A stretch of DNA of 64,000 nt, from contig JAPQWV010000017.1 of NCBI GenBank assembly GCA_027422505.1, positions 21,019,501 through 21,083,500 of the forward strand, in the 5' to 3' direction. Position numbers and translations under genes: made by a program. Position 1 is the stretch's first letter; each line of letters starts with the position of its first letter. The notes beneath the pieces were generated by a model. It did not search any database and had not been told where the DNA came from. It saw only the letters and a program-made list of their open reading frames with translations. This DNA comes from Craterostigma plantagineum. Its lineage: Eukaryota > Streptophyta > Magnoliopsida > Lamiales > Linderniaceae. Of this stretch, positions 10,948 to 24,200 are shown piece by piece.

Positions 10948-12029
10948 ATTTTAGTAGATTTATTTTTGATTTAGCGACTGAAATATTCATCGATAGATAA
11001 GCCATGTGTGAGAACTAATTAGCTATAATTGCGTAAAGAAAAAGAAACATATATGTTCACGCTAACAAAAATGAAAAGAAAGTAAATTTACAAATATACC
11101 CTCGTCACTGGGTATAAATTAGGCTCCTACGGTTATTTTGTGTTGGGTGAAGAAATAGTTTCGCTAGATCAAAATGATAGATGCGATGACTGATGAAATA
11201 GTTGCTGCTGTAGGTGAAGAAATAGTTTCGGCCGATCAAAATGATGATGCGATGGCTGATGAAATAGTTGATGCTATAGATGAAGAAATAGTTTCGGCTC
11301 AAGCACCTCCTGCCACCTCGTATACATTAATTCTTTGGTGTGGTGGGCATGTGGCCTTCATACTAGTGTATTCTTTTTCTTTTAGTGTAATTGATAATAT
11401 TTCCTTTTTTACGTAATGGATGCATCAACAATTACAAATCAATATAACACTACAATTTTCAAATATTAAATTGAATAATGTTATTTTGTTGAACTATTGT
11501 ATTGATGCTATTTATTTATAATATTTAGATAATATGCACATGTCCTCCGGTAAAATGGTAATAGTATATATTATTGGATATATAAGCTACAAGTTCACAA
11601 ATAATGATGATTCTGTTATATCTTATTTTTTTGGCATTAATAATTGGCTTGCTTAAAATACTCACGCAATGTGCTACGCTATATATGCTACGCGCTACCG
11701 GAATCAAAACGCGATGCTTGCGCTTTACGCGTTCAAAACTGCCCGCACTACCTCCTACCTCTTCATATACGATTGCTCCAACGTGCTTCAATTGATGCTC
11801 GTCCATACTGATACTCACGATTGATATTGCTAAAAATGCTGCCTCAAAATTGTCCGCAGCTGAAATATGTGAAGCAGATGACGAAATTGATTCTGTAGTT
11901 CATAATGAGTCAGCTGAACCTGAAGAAATGGCGCAACATGTAAATCATCCACCTGCACTACCTCCTACCTCTTCCTATACGCTATTGCTTTGGAATTTGA
12001 TGAGTAGCTTGGCTTGTCAAATGTCTATG

Positions 12030-12034
12030 CTTTG
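12030..12034. repeat. Target-site duplication (left), CTTTG
   Basis: CTTTG stands directly before the 5' LTR and again at 26,185-26,189 after the 3' LTR. The uninterrupted paralogue near 28,735 has a single CTTTG at the same place. Confidence 0.95.
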
Positions 12035-13387
12035 TGTAGACAATTAAAATTAATTGTCTATTTAGATCATTGGGATTTAATAAATTAATTCCAAGAAATT
12101 AAATGAAGACATTTAATTAAATTGCTATTTATTGAGAGTTATAATTAAACTCAACTTAATAAATAGTTAATTTAATTAATAATTTATTACCATATATGAT
12201 AATATATACGTTCCTTTTATACAAAATCTTATACATGGTAATATGTGTAGAGATTTATTAAATAAGTAAGGGAATCAAATCAAATATCATAAAGACGGCA
12301 TATATTGAGAGAATCAAGCCGTATATGGAATAAATCAAATCAAATCAAGATCAAACCATATGTGGATAAAATCAATCTAAATATGGACGAATCATCCCAA
12401 AAAGATTATATTTTCCATTATTGAGAATTTTCTACGCCTATAAATATGGGGCTTCAGAATTCAGAAATCACAAGTCAGAGGAAAACGACGAAGCGAAACT
12501 TCGAGAGACGATATAAGACTTTTTAAAGCATTCCATTCTCTCAGAGAAGCTCCTCGCATTCAAATCGTAGTCCAACGACGAGAATCGGGTACGAAACGTT
12601 AGACGAATAAGTCTTTCTTGGAAAAGCATTCCATTCTTTCGAAGTCGTCTGTATTCGGATCAAAGGCAGGATAGCGCGAGGCTTCGTCAGACGATATAAG
12701 TCTTTCTTTGAAAAGCATTCCATTCTTTCGAAGTCGTTCGTATTCGGATCGAAGGCAGGATAGCGCGAGGCTTCGTCAGACGATATAAGTCTTTCTGTGA
12801 AAAGCATTCCATTCTTTTGAAGTCGTTCGTATTCGGATCAAAGACAGGATAGCGCGAGGTTTCGTCAGACGATATAAGTCTTTTGTTAAAAGCATTCTAT
12901 TCTTTCGAAGTTGTTCATAACTGAAGCAAAGCTCGAAACGTCTGGGTCCAAAGCGCTAAGTTAATAATCAAGCTCAAAAGCCCATGACGAAATTTTGGAT
13001 AAGATCTCTTGGTCAAATCCCGAAGAAGTCCAGTTAAGATTCGTGAACAAGCCCGAAGGCCCGCGAAAAGGCATATACTAAGATTCGCGATCAAGTCCAA
13101 CGACCCACGAAGAAATTTTAAGAAAAGCCCAAATCAAACCCAACGGCCCACGAAGAAAGCCCAACGGCCCACTTCATACGTTTTTGCTAAGACGCCAAGT
13201 TCGTGATCAAGCCCAACGGCCCACGAAGAAAAGCCCAAATCAAGAAACTCAAGATCAAGAATTTTCTGAACCCTTTATTTGAAGAATCAGAGGAATAAGT
13301 AGAGATAGAATCCATTAAATTTCATCAAATTTAATTTGTACTATTTTTTTGATTATTTGATATTCGAATAAAAGAAAATACGCTACA
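12035..13387 (+). repeat. 5' LTR
   Basis: Pairs with 24,851-26,184. It holds a TATA box (CTATAAATATGGGG at about 12,438-12,451), so transcription likely starts near 12,470. It also holds about four tandem copies of an ~85-90-bp unit containing AGACGATATAAGTCTTT and AAAGCATTCCATTCTTTCGA (12,500-12,920), and AAGCCCAACGGCCCACGAAG repeats further on. The sequence right after it, TTTTGCACGCCCAGTGGACC, is where a primer-binding site should lie; the tRNA is not identified. Confidence 0.92.
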
Positions 13388-13448
13388 AATTTTTGCACGC
13401 CCAGTGGACCTCTCTACCTCTCATCTCTTCAAGAATTAGAACGCATCA

Positions 13449-14915
13449 ATGACAAACACATCGAACTTTAGCGTTTCAAGTTCTTCCAGTCAAAGCACTG
13501 GTGTTAAGACCCGAAGCATGTCAAAAGTGATTCCAGAGTCCAAGGAGACGGATCACCACGTCGTTTTTGGCAAAGATAATGTCATTCTCGGCATAGTGGT
13601 GGAAGAACAAAATGCCGAAAATGAGTGCTCGTCAGTACCTTCGCTCCACTCGACCTCAATCAATTCTCTAAGCAGATGAAGCCATGGTGACGAATGCTAC
13701 GACTATGGAAGAGTAAATTGCAAGTTTAACGAGAGCAATCGAATGGCTTACGAAACACGTGCAAGAACAGGATGCCCAGATTGCAAAGTTGACTAGCAAG
13801 AGCAACAACGCTGATAATAGCCGCGCATATGAGAAGCAGGAGGAATCTTCTGACGAAACCGAAAAAGAAGAGCAAAGGGAACTCGAGAAGCCTTCGGGGA
13901 GTTTCCAAGTTTCTAATTAGGGTTGTCAACGGGACGGGTTCGGGACGGGGATCCAATCCCCATCCCCGCGAAGCAAACGGGGACGAAATCATCCCCGTCC
14001 CCGCGGGGATCCCCGCCCCGTCACTATTTTAGAAAAAAAATTCTGATTATATTATTTTAATATTATTTAAACTATATTTTAACATTATTTATATTATTTA
14101 AAATATATTTTAATATTATTTATATTATTTAAGCTATATTTTAATCATATTTATATTATTTTAATATTTTCAAAGTATATTTTAATATTGTTTATCTTAT
14201 AATATTAGTAATTGAATATAATATATATTAGTTTTATTATCGGGGACGGGGCGGGAATATCCGCGGGGAAAAATGTTCCCCCGTCCCCGCCCCGCCGGGG
14301 GTAGAATTGCGGGGATTCCCCGTCCTATTCGGGGCGGATCCCCGCTGGGACGGGAAATCCCCGCCCCATTGACAACTCTATTTCTAATGACGGGATAATT
14401 CCCGTTACCAACTGAAGGAGTTCATCATTGGGACAATGAAAGACGGAGGGTCCAAATCCTCATTGACGTATTCTAAACCGTATACTGTTAGAATCGATAA
14501 CTTGAAGATGCCAAGTGGTTACCAACATCCAAAATTTCAGCAGTTTGACGGCAAAGGAAATCCAAAGAAACATGTGGCTCACTTCAACGAAACATGCAAT
14601 GATGCAGGAACATATGGAGACCGTCTCATCAAACAATTTGTTCATTCGCTGAAGGGCAATGCTTTCGATTGGTACAATGATTTGGAAGCGGGTTCGATCA
14701 ATAGTTGGGATCAAATGGAACATGAATTCCTCAACCGTTTCTACAGTACTCATCGCACGGTTAGTATGATAGAACTCACCAGTGCTCACCAATGGAAAGA
14801 TGAACCCGTAATTGACTATATTAATCGCTGGAGGAATCTGTGTCTTAATTGCAAGGACCGCTTATCTGAAGCCTCGGGAATCGAAATGTGCATTCAGGGT
14901 ATGACATGGGGGTAA
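13449..14915 (+). pseudogene. Retrotransposon gag (interrupted by a MITE)
   Basis: The gag reading begins near 13,449 (MTNTSNFSVSS) and resumes after the nested element. Positions 14,436-14,915 encode a retrotransposon gag domain with FDGKGNPKKHVAHF, FDWYNDLEAGSI and FLNRFYSTHR. A stop at 13,677-13,679, the hAT insertion at 13,918 and the stop at 14,913 break the frame. The capsid-like role is known for the family; this copy cannot make a full Gag. Confidence 0.8.
13918..14380. mobile_element. Nested hAT-type MITE, 463 bp
   Basis: Ends are TAGGGTTGTCAAC and GTTGACAACTCTA-like (reverse complement TAGAGTTGTCAATGGG), a hAT-style terminal inverted repeat. A perfect 8-bp duplication TTTCTAAT flanks it at 13,910-13,917 and 14,381-14,388, as expected for hAT. 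Subterminal parts are strikingly rich in CCCCGTCCCCGC and its complement, while the centre is AT-only. No ORF is present, so it is non-autonomous. It inserted into gag after the retrotransposon arrived or in its parent copy. Confidence 0.92.
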
Positions 14916-14957
14916 CGGTATATCCTTCAAGGAATACGCCCTGGAACATTTGAGGAA

Positions 14958-16489
14958 TTGGCTACTCGCGCCCATGATATGGAACTCAGCCTAGCCTCAA
15001 GTGGGGCAAATGGACCACCTGTCCAAGATGCTCGAAAATTCCACGATAAAGCTGATGCCAAGAAAGGGGGTCGACCATTTGTAAAACCCCACAACAAAGA
15101 GTCTTTAGCGACAAACGTCACACCTCTCAAGCTTCGAGGCAGGGAAAAGGGCAAGAAAATTGAGGTAAGTGATGTGCCGCTAGAGCATACAGAAATGAAG
15201 TTGACGCTTAAAGAGCTTCAGGCAAAGAAGTATCCGTTTCTGGACTCCGAAGTGTTAGAGATCTTCGATGAGCTTCTGCGCGTAGATCTCATTGACCTAC
15301 CAGAGATGAAGCGGCCCGATGAAGCAGGACGAACTCACGATCCGAATTACTGTAAATACCATCGTTTGGTAGGTCATCCAATTCGCAACTGTTTTGTTTT
15401 CAAGGATAAGGTCATGCAACTAGCCAGACAAGGCGAAATAACTCTTGATATAGAGTCGGCAGAATGGAATTATATTTCAGTTATCGACGAGGACTTTGAA
15501 AGTTGGGAAGAAGATTGTGCTACTTGTTATATGACTCAAGAAACTGAAGTCCTTTACAATGACTGTCAAGATGAGATCGAGGAAAACAACACCACTGGCT
15601 CATGCATGTTTGCTATGACATTCACCTATGAGGATCTGCTCCTAGGTTCTAGGCCACATAGTCGCCCCTTGTTCGTGTCTGGCTACGTTCGCGAAAAGAA
15701 GGTGAAACGCATATTGATCGATGGAGGCTCTGCAGCGAATATCTGCCTCTACGGGTGCTGAAGGAACTGGAAATTCCGATAGAAGAACTCTCTAGCAGTC
15801 GACTGATGATCCAAGGTTTCAACCAAGGAGGCCAAAGAGCCATTGGTATGATCAGATTGGAACTAGTGATGGAAAATATGACATCAACAGCATTGCTCCA
15901 CGTGATCGACGCCAGGACGTCTTACAACGTGCTGCTTGGTCGTCCATGGCTGCACGAGAATGGAGTTGTGCCGTCGAATTTACATCAATGTTTCAAGTAC
16001 TGCGATAACGGCGCCATAAAGAAAGTTCTCGGCGATACAACACCCTTTACCGAAGTCATATCATACTTTGCCGATGCAAAATATTATCTCGAGCGTACAA
16101 AGGAAATGAGTGAGAATGTGACGCATGAGCAAAGTACGACACACAGGAATAAAGGTGATGAAGGCACGCAAGACATTGGAGGGATGATATACTCAATGAA
16201 AGTCCTAACACTACCCTTAACCCAAATTGGCTCTAAGAAACCGCAAAGCTCGCCGGTCAAGGCTGAAGGATCTACACATCAATCAGAAAATGGACATCAT
16301 ATGTCATCAAATAGGCAGATGAGTGGAGTATTTGGTCCTAAGGCTTATAAACTCCTCACAAAAGCAGGATATGATCCGAATGAAAAATCAATATTGGGTA
16401 AACTCCCAGACTCCCTAAACAGAGGTTCTCTCGAACTGAGAAATACTCAGAAAGGTCTCGGGTTTACCCTCAGAAGCCTGTTCGCATAG
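14958..16489 (+). pseudogene. Retrotransposon gag C-terminus and aspartic protease
   Basis: Positions 14,958-15,761 hold the nucleocapsid part with a CKYHRLVGHPIRNC zinc-finger-like motif and the start of an aspartic protease with active-site-like LIDGGSAAN (canonical form D-S/T-G). A one-base offset near 15,755 shifts the frame. The rest of the protease (ELVMENMTSTALLHVI, SYNVLLGRPWLH) runs to 16,489, then a Tat-type linker. The protease would mature Gag-Pol. The Asp-Gly-Gly form is common in Tat elements. Confidence 0.82.
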
Positions 16490-16515
16490 TATTAAAGAGG
16501 GCTAGTATAAACTGT

Positions 16516-17010
16516 GTGTCGGAAACTGATGCATATTCCAGTAACGCATTGAAGTGGATGATGCCCAAGTCAGTCTTTGAAAGACTAGGGCACAAGAAGA
16601 GTCCGTTCGAAAGGCTAGGGCACAAGAAGAGTCCGTTCGAAAGGCTAGGGCACAAGAAGAGTCCGTTCGGGAGACTAGAATTAAAAGGGGTCTGTTCAAA
16701 AGACTAGGACTTGAGAACAATCTACGAACTTCCGTATTTGATAGACTTGAGCCGTGCGAAAACTTAACGTTGCTGAAGAAGCAGAGCCATCGACGCGTCA
16801 TTCGGCTCACAACTCAACTTAAAGTAAAAAGTCGTGCCCACATGACTCTACCACGCTATGCGTCGTGTAACGGCGATCGATATCACGAGAGTGGAGAAGA
16901 TATAGAAAGCATATGTTCATCTTGTCATACCACCATAAACGACGAAAATCTCATCGAAGAAGATGCAGAGATAGCTCCTCTAAAGCTTGAAGAAGGTATA
17001 AGGCAACGAT
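16516..17010 (+). pseudogene. Protease-RT linker with 36-bp repeats
   Basis: The linker carries three tandem copies of a 36-bp unit encoding FERLGHKKSP, at about 16,575-16,680, followed by degraded versions. Such RLG repeats are typical of the linker before reverse transcriptase in this lineage. Stops at 16,705 and 17,010 separate it from pol. Confidence 0.65.
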
Positions 17011-17131
17011 AGACGAGTTGAAAGAAATCAACTTGGGCGATGAAAACGAAAGTAGACCAATATATATAAGTGCGCTTCTAGATGACGGTGAAGAGAAGAA
17101 CTACATCTAGCAGCTGACAGAATTCAAAGAC

Positions 17132-18530
17132 GTGTTCGCTTGGTCATATAAGGAAATGCCTGGACTGGACCCAAAAGTAGCAATCCATCACTTATCGATA
17201 AAGAAAGGTTCACGCCCAGTTAAGCAAGCACAGAGGCGGTTTCGACCAGATCTAATTCCACTCATTGAGGCTGAGGTCAATAAGTTGATTGAAGTTGGAT
17301 TCGTTCGAGAAGTCAAATATCCAACATGGATCTCAAGCATAGTGCCCGTCAAGAAGAATGGACAAATACGAGTCTGTGTCGATCTCAGAGATTTGAACGA
17401 AGCATGTCCAAAGGATGATTTCCCGTGGCCAATACCCGAGCTTATGATAGATGCCACAACCGGTCACGAAGCGCTATCCTTCATGGATGGATCTTCTGGC
17501 TATAATCAAATTCGCATGGCGCCAAAAGTTGAAGAGTTAACGGCCTTTCGCACACCAAAAGGGATCTACTGCTACAAGGTTATGCCGTTTCGATTAAAAA
17601 ATGCGGGTTCCACATACCAGAGAGCAATGCAGAAGATCTTTGACGATATGCTTCACACGGATGTTGAATGTTTTGTCGATGATTTAGTAGTGAAGTCTAA
17701 AAGGCGCGAGGATCACCTAAGTAATTTGAAAAATGTGTTCAATCGCTTAAGGAGATATCAACTCAAAATGATCCTCTCAAGTGCGCGGTTGGTGTTTCCT
17801 CGGGAAAGTTTCTCGGGTTCATAGTGCGTCAAAAGGGCATCGAAATTGAGCAGGCAAAGATAGATGCAATCTTGAAGATGTCAAAACCTCGTAACATCCA
17901 CGAGCTCAAAATCTTGCGAGGAAAGTTGGCATACTTGAGGAGGTTCATCTCAAATCTAGCCGGTCGTTGTCAACCTTTTAGTCGCCTCATGAAAAAGGGT
18001 GTTACGTTCGAATGGGCTGAAGCCTGCAACAATGCATTCGAAAGCATCAAATCATATCTAACAAATCCCCCAGTGTTGGCCGCGCCTATACCAGAAAAAC
18101 CACTCATCTTATACATAACTACCCAAGAAAGCTCTGTTGGAGCCCTGTTAGCACAAGAAAATGACGACGGGAAAGAAACGCATTGTACTACCTCAGTAGG
18201 ATGATGACACCCCACGAGCTAAAGTATTCTCCAATCGAAAAATTATGTCTAGCGCTCATCTTCTCAATCCAGAAGCTCAAGCATTATTTTCAAGCTCATA
18301 GCATCCGCTTGGTGTCACGGGCAAATCCACTGAAATACGTGATGTCAAAACCGGTGCTTTCAGACAGGCTTGCGAGCGAAATCACATATGTGCCTCAAAA
18401 GGCTGTTAAGCAACAGGTCTTGGCAAATTTCCTCGCTGATCACCCTATCCCAGCAGAGTGGGAGTTATGCCACGAATTGCCTGACGAACACGTACTCTTG
18501 GTCGAAGTAGTTCCCCCCGTGGAAAATGTA
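17132..18530 (+). pseudogene. Reverse transcriptase and first RNase H
   Basis: Positions 17,132-17,824 encode the RT fingers and palm: PTWISSIVPVKKNGQ, VDLRDLNEACPKDDFP, FMDGSSGYNQI and the catalytic CFVDDLVVKS (FVDD form of YVDD). Frame changes near 17,820 and 18,190 precede the connection and the first RNase H (ILYITTQESSVGALL, MTPHELKYSPIEKLCLAL). Both offsets are small, so the domains remain legible, but no continuous Pol can be made. Confidence 0.88.
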
Positions 18531-20256
18531 CTTCGATGGAGCTTCACATCAAGAAGGGACCGGAGCTGGAGTAGTATTTGTCACTTCCAATGGAGAAGTG
18601 CTTCCTTATTTCTTCACTCTGACCCAGAATTGCTCGAACAATGTGGCCGAGTACCAGGCTCTAATTTTTGGATTAGAGATGGCTGTGGAGATTAAACAAA
18701 GACAACTCGCAATATATGGCGACTCCAAGTTGATTGTTAGCCAGATAATCGACTCATATGAAGTAAAGAAGCCTAAGCTCCTCCCATATTGCAACTACGC
18801 CAGAAGGCTGATAGGATATCTCGGGGAAGCGACAATCGAGCATGTTCCGAGATCCAAAAACAAGCAAGCGGATGCATTAGCCAAACTTGCTTCGACTCTT
18901 TCAACGCCGCATGAGAAAATCCAAATACCTATTTGCCGAAATTGGGTCGTGCCACCCAATTTTGATGATGATAGTGAAGACGATAATGCTGTCGAGGAAA
19001 AAAATCACACCATCGAAGTATTTGAAGTGGAGGAAGAAGACTGGAGGCAATTATTGGTCGATTACTTGGAACATGGAAAGCTGCCCGAGGACCCACGTCA
19101 AAGAATTGATGTTCGACGGCGAGCACCTCGTTTCATCTTCTACAAAGGAACACTTTACCGCAGGTCTTTTGATGGTGTATTCTTGAGATGTTTAAGTGAA
19201 GAAGAAGCTGGTCAAGCCATGGAGGAAGCTCACTCGGGAATATGTGGTGCTCATCAGTCTGAACCAAAGTTGCACTTTCGCATAAAACGGATGGGATATT
19301 ACTGGCCAATGATGGTTAAAGATTGCTTAGATCATGCACGACGATGTCAAGCTTGCCAGTTCCATGCTAACCTCATGCACCAACCACCTGAGCCGCTTCA
19401 TCCAACGATTGCCGCGTGGCCGATGCTTGGGGATTAGATGTCGTGGGACCAATGACAAAGTCATCGGGTGGACACTCATACATTCTGGCTGGAACAGACT
19501 ACTTTTCCAAATGGGCTGATACCTCTAAAAGAAGTAAAAAAGGAAAATGTCGCTGATTTCATTCGCATCACCATTATTTATCGCTTTGGGATCCCTCGCT
19601 ACATCATCACTGATAATGGAAAACCATTCTGTAATAGCACAATAGATAAGCTCTGCGAGAAGTTTGGGTTCAAACAGAGGAAATCGTCTATGTATAACGC
19701 TGCCGCAAATGGACTCGCCGAAGCATTCAACAAGACGTTGTGCAATCTCTTGAAGACGATAGTGTCAAAATCGAAGAAGGATTGGCACCAAAGAATTAAT
19801 GAAGCTCTATGGGCATACCGAACCACTCACAGAACGCCCACTGAATCGACACCTTACGCTCTCGTTTACAGAACTGAAGCCGTAATTCCGCTCGAACAAC
19901 AAATCCCTTCCTTTAGGATGGCCATACAAGAAGGACTCACTGCGGAGGAGAACGCTCGCTTACGTCTCGAAGAATTAGAAGCTCTTGATGAAAAGAGACT
20001 TGACGCGCAACAAAGGCTGGAATGCTATCAAGCTCGCCTTTCGAGAGCATTTAATAAGAAGGTGAAGCTTAGGTCATTTCAAGTCGGAGATTGGGTACTT
20101 GCGGTAAGAAGACCAATCACCACTAACCGTCGAGTTGGGGGCAAGTTCAAATCAAAATGGGATGGTCCCTACGTTGTAAAGGAAGTCTATACTAGCGGAG
20201 CATACAAGTTGGTGTCCGAAGACGGATTAATGGCCCGATCAACGACTAATTCTTGA
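18526..20256 (+). pseudogene. Second RNase H and integrase
   Basis: A second, archaeal-type RNase H starts at about 18,526: MYFDGASHQ, NVAEYQALIFGLE, YGDSKLIVSQ and KQADALAKLA give the D-E-D-D set. The integrase follows with an HHCC zinc domain (HSGICGAH, CQACQFHA), ended by a stop at 19,437. The catalytic core continues in two other frames (first Asp in GLDVVGP near 19,435, then TDNGKPF, and AEAFNKTL with the Glu position near 19,727). The C-terminus has the usual GDWVLAVRR motif to 20,256. Two RNase H domains place the element in Tat. Confidence 0.88.
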
Positions 20257-21257
20257 AACGTTACTATGCCTAAAAACGAGGGGACCCGAGAAAAAAGGAA
20301 AAAAAGGACAAAAAAAAGAAAAAAAAAAAGAAGTTGCTCCTTAACGCACGAGCCTAAACTGTATGTTGCTCCTTAACGCACGAGCCTAAACTGCATGTTG
20401 CTCCTTAACGCACGAGCCTAAACTGCATGCTACTCCTTGACATACTAGTTTAAATTGCATGTTACTCCTGGCCCGCACGAGTATAAACTGTGAAAAGGCA
20501 AACATTAATGATAAGTGCATATGTCTAAACTGCTAACTTATCCCACATAGTCCGGTGTGGTTAAACAACGGATACTCCTGGCCCGCATGGGTATAAACTG
20601 TGCACGGCACCACCACCCAAACAAAATAAAAAATTGAACTACGAGAAATGACTTCATTCCCTAAAAGGGTACGTAGGCAGTTTAGACTTCGTCTGAGTTT
20701 AGTCATATACATAAAAAATGGGCAGCGCGTATGAAAAGACCAAAGAGACAAAGCTACAAGGCAAAGATGTAGGGTCATGAAGTTGACCTTGCCCCCCAAG
20801 TGTGATCGCAGTACATACCTTTTATATTATCAAGTCCGGACTCGAAGTTGGTGAAATAAGAGGCAATGTCCATGGAAATATATCGAAGGATTTTTCTAAC
20901 GGTCAACCAAGTTATTGAAGTATGTCGTTGTTTCTCTTATTAAATATACATATATATATTAATAATGAGAACAAAGATACGCCCCTTCGATCCCAGCACT
21001 CAATTGGTTAAATGTGTTGGCGTGTTGAACTGCTCACTGGTAAAATAAAATTCAATTTAAGTTTTCAAGGCCGACACATATGAGTGAAAGAACAGTTGGA
21101 CCTTTCGAAGACTAATGGAAAAGGGCTTGAAGTCACTATCTATTCATGTAGGCCACTTTGCATACATGAGGAGGGAATGGAAGAAATATATTAAGCATAA
21201 GTTCTGTTATAAGATAAGATATTATGAATGAAGGAACATGAAGACCTAAAATCACAC
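20257..21257. other. Retrotransposon non-coding region with 34-bp repeats
   Basis: Just after pol comes a purine tract (about 20,280-20,335). Then TTGCTCCTTAACGCACGAGC is repeated about three times with two diverged copies (20,333-20,500), and a similar CTCCTGGCCCGCA unit at about 20,465 and 20,574. The rest has no recognised gene; it lies beyond the end of the antisense gene. Confidence 0.6.
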
Positions 21258-24200
21258 TTAATTAAAAAGCTGGAAACTCCCTAATTCGCCTATAGCAACT
21301 TGGAGAAGTGACTGCGTTGCGCCCAAGTTCTTCGCGATCGTCTCGTTCATCGGAAGAGCATTATGAAGAGCGGTGACGACCCCCTCTGCCTCTTGACGTT
21401 CAAGCTGAACCGTTTGAAGAAGTTTTTCGCCTTGCGCAATAGAGGACGTTAACCTCCTCTTCATTTTCTTCAATTTTTAGACTCGTTCTCAATCCAAGCT
21501 AACTCATCCTTCTCCGATTGAACTTGACTGCCTTTCGCCTTCTCTTGCGCACGAATACCCTCGAGACGGTTGTTGGCTTCAGCAAGGCGATACCGATGCT
21601 GTTCTTCAAAAAGTCTATCAGAAGATTCCGAGCACGTCGTATCGTAATCAGATGCCTTGTCGAAAAGGACGCGGAGGAATCCTTCTATATGAGCAATGTC
21701 GACTGAGTCGAGGCGCCGCATCGACTGAATAACCACGTCAACATGCTTGAGCGAAGAAACTGAATCGAGCGAAGAGCCTACAATCTTTTTGTGCAAATCA
21801 TCCCATAATGCTTGAAGAAAAGCTCTTTCGTGTTTTCGCACCAACTTGCCACCTTCGAAGACAGAGGCATCAGCACAACGATTCGCTAATTCAACCTTGC
21901 GTGCCATTAAGTTCGTCGACCCGACTTCGAAAACAGGGAGATTTCCCGTCAAAGAGTTAGGTCCCACCACTGACCCTTGACTAGCTTCTGACTCCTCGAC
22001 AATCTCAACGGACTGTTAAAACAACAAAGGGGGCATTAAAAAGTTGATTAATATTAATTATAACTGTTAAAAAAATTATTCATATGTACGTGTGCATATA
22101 TATGTAAAAAAATATATATATAATAAAACAAAATAAAAATATATATATAAACGCAATAGCAAATACCGCCAGTGAGGCCATCTTGGGAGCGTTTCCAACA
22201 GCAATATGGCCATCCTTTACTGTGTCGTCAATGGCAGTATCTTTAGCCTTTTGTAAAAAATAATAATAATAATAATAATAATAATATTAATAAGATGGGG
22301 AAGAGAAAAGGATAAATAAATAAATAAATAATAATAAAAATACTAACAAAGGCTACCTGATCCGGCGATGAGACGCGTCTAATTTCAATATCTTTCGGTC
22401 GGTGGTCTTTCTTAGCTCTCTTCCAGTGGCAATCGGCATGACTACTTGCAGTTTCCCCAGAGGAGTATGGATTGGTTCGCTTACCAAAGACGTCAACAGA
22501 AGCACGCGCGACTTCGACGAAATTTATGTTATTGTCAAGAGGAATACACACCCTAGCCTCTTTCGCCGTCTGCTCAGCAATGGCTTCGACATGCAAAGCA
22601 TCTGTACCAGCCAGCTTGGTAGCATTTTCAATGAAGTAATCCCCGTGGACTTTGGACCACCATTTCTTATAAGAATCGGTATAGTACTTCCTACCACACA
22701 AAGGCATACTAGGGAACCACACTCGGGAACCCTTTTTAGCCTGGATGCATGCCCGCCAATTAGAGAGGCCTTAACTAAGAGAGCTTTCCCGAATATCACG
22801 CTTCAACGTCCATCTTGAAGGAATCCAAACTGGCACTAAAACGGTGCGGACTAAGGCTCAATAATAAAGCGATCTCCTCGCCGCAAAGGAACCTAGCTCG
22901 AACGAATAGCCATAAAAGTAGTTTTGCTCAAATTCTTCAGCGCTGCCATTATCCGTGAAAAGGAAGTCCCTTTTAGGAGTCAGAATGTTGCAGGTCTAAT
23001 AACTTACGTCTCCTTTATGGATCCTCTTACGAGCCGCGGTCGGACTGAAGTACCTCGCACCATTTTCACCAGAGAAGCATGTCATCTTAGAACCCTTCAG
23101 ACTTTGGTAAACTTTGAAATTAGTCCTAAAATAGCAGACCAACCAAGCATAAAGGAAATGAATGGGGATGGCAACATGCATTTCGTCGAGTCTTGGAGAC
23201 TTCGCAATGACGTTGAGGCCGTTATAGACACTAGCTAGCACAGGATGCGCGAGGCCGACCTTCCTACCCGATGCCATGAAGCATACCATTTTAAAGACGC
23301 TTGGGCGAATGAAGCCGATATCCTCTACAGGAAGGACGAATGCGCATAGCCAACAAGATAAGAAGGCAGCCAAGTAGACTTCATCCTGTATGTTTCCTCT
23401 AAGGCCCAATTCAGTGAATAACTTCTTAGTTCCAGAGGACCACGGTCGGCATGGGCCGAGGACGCCAAGGGGGTTGTATGTAGAATGGCTTCGTCCGCGA
23501 ATTCTGCCTCTCCTTACGAGGAGGAGGTCGATTGTACCTTCTCGCTTCCTTCGACCAAAACTCCACCCACTTCGATGTAGTCACCCGTAGAAGCTGTCCA
23601 TCACAATTCCGAAGCATAAAGTAAGCGTGGAATAGATACTTACAGGAACGAGGAATGTATCGATCGCCGGCCTCGTCCACGCCATCCAGCTCCTCCGCAG
23701 AAGGGACTACCTCATCATACAAAACGCCCCCCTTTGGAAGACCAGAAAAATTGTACAATTCCCACAGAGATATTGACAGCTCGCCATGAGAAGTAAGAAG
23801 AGTATTGGTTGTCGGGCACCACGCCTCGCAGACCGCCTTCATGATATTGGAATTAATATCGTATGTGAAGAGCGAGGCATATACCGGATCGTGAACTTGA
23901 ATGTCTCTCAGCATTTTCTCGCATCGGCAGAGAACGTCTTCAGTCCACTCCCAATATCCTTCGATATATTTGAACTCACCTGGAAACCGAAGAACGTCAT
24001 TTCCCCATTTAACGTCTGACTCCCCTTCGATGATAGCATGTCCCAACGAAGGAAAGGGAACTAACCCGCTTGTTGGCGGACGAAAAGGGTCGATGGGCGT
24101 TAAGTGGTGACTCGACTTCAGTATCCAAGCCTTTCGATTCCTGTTCAGATCAGCTGTCTTTGACCAATCTAGAATGCGTGGCAGGCTCATCGTCTTCTGA

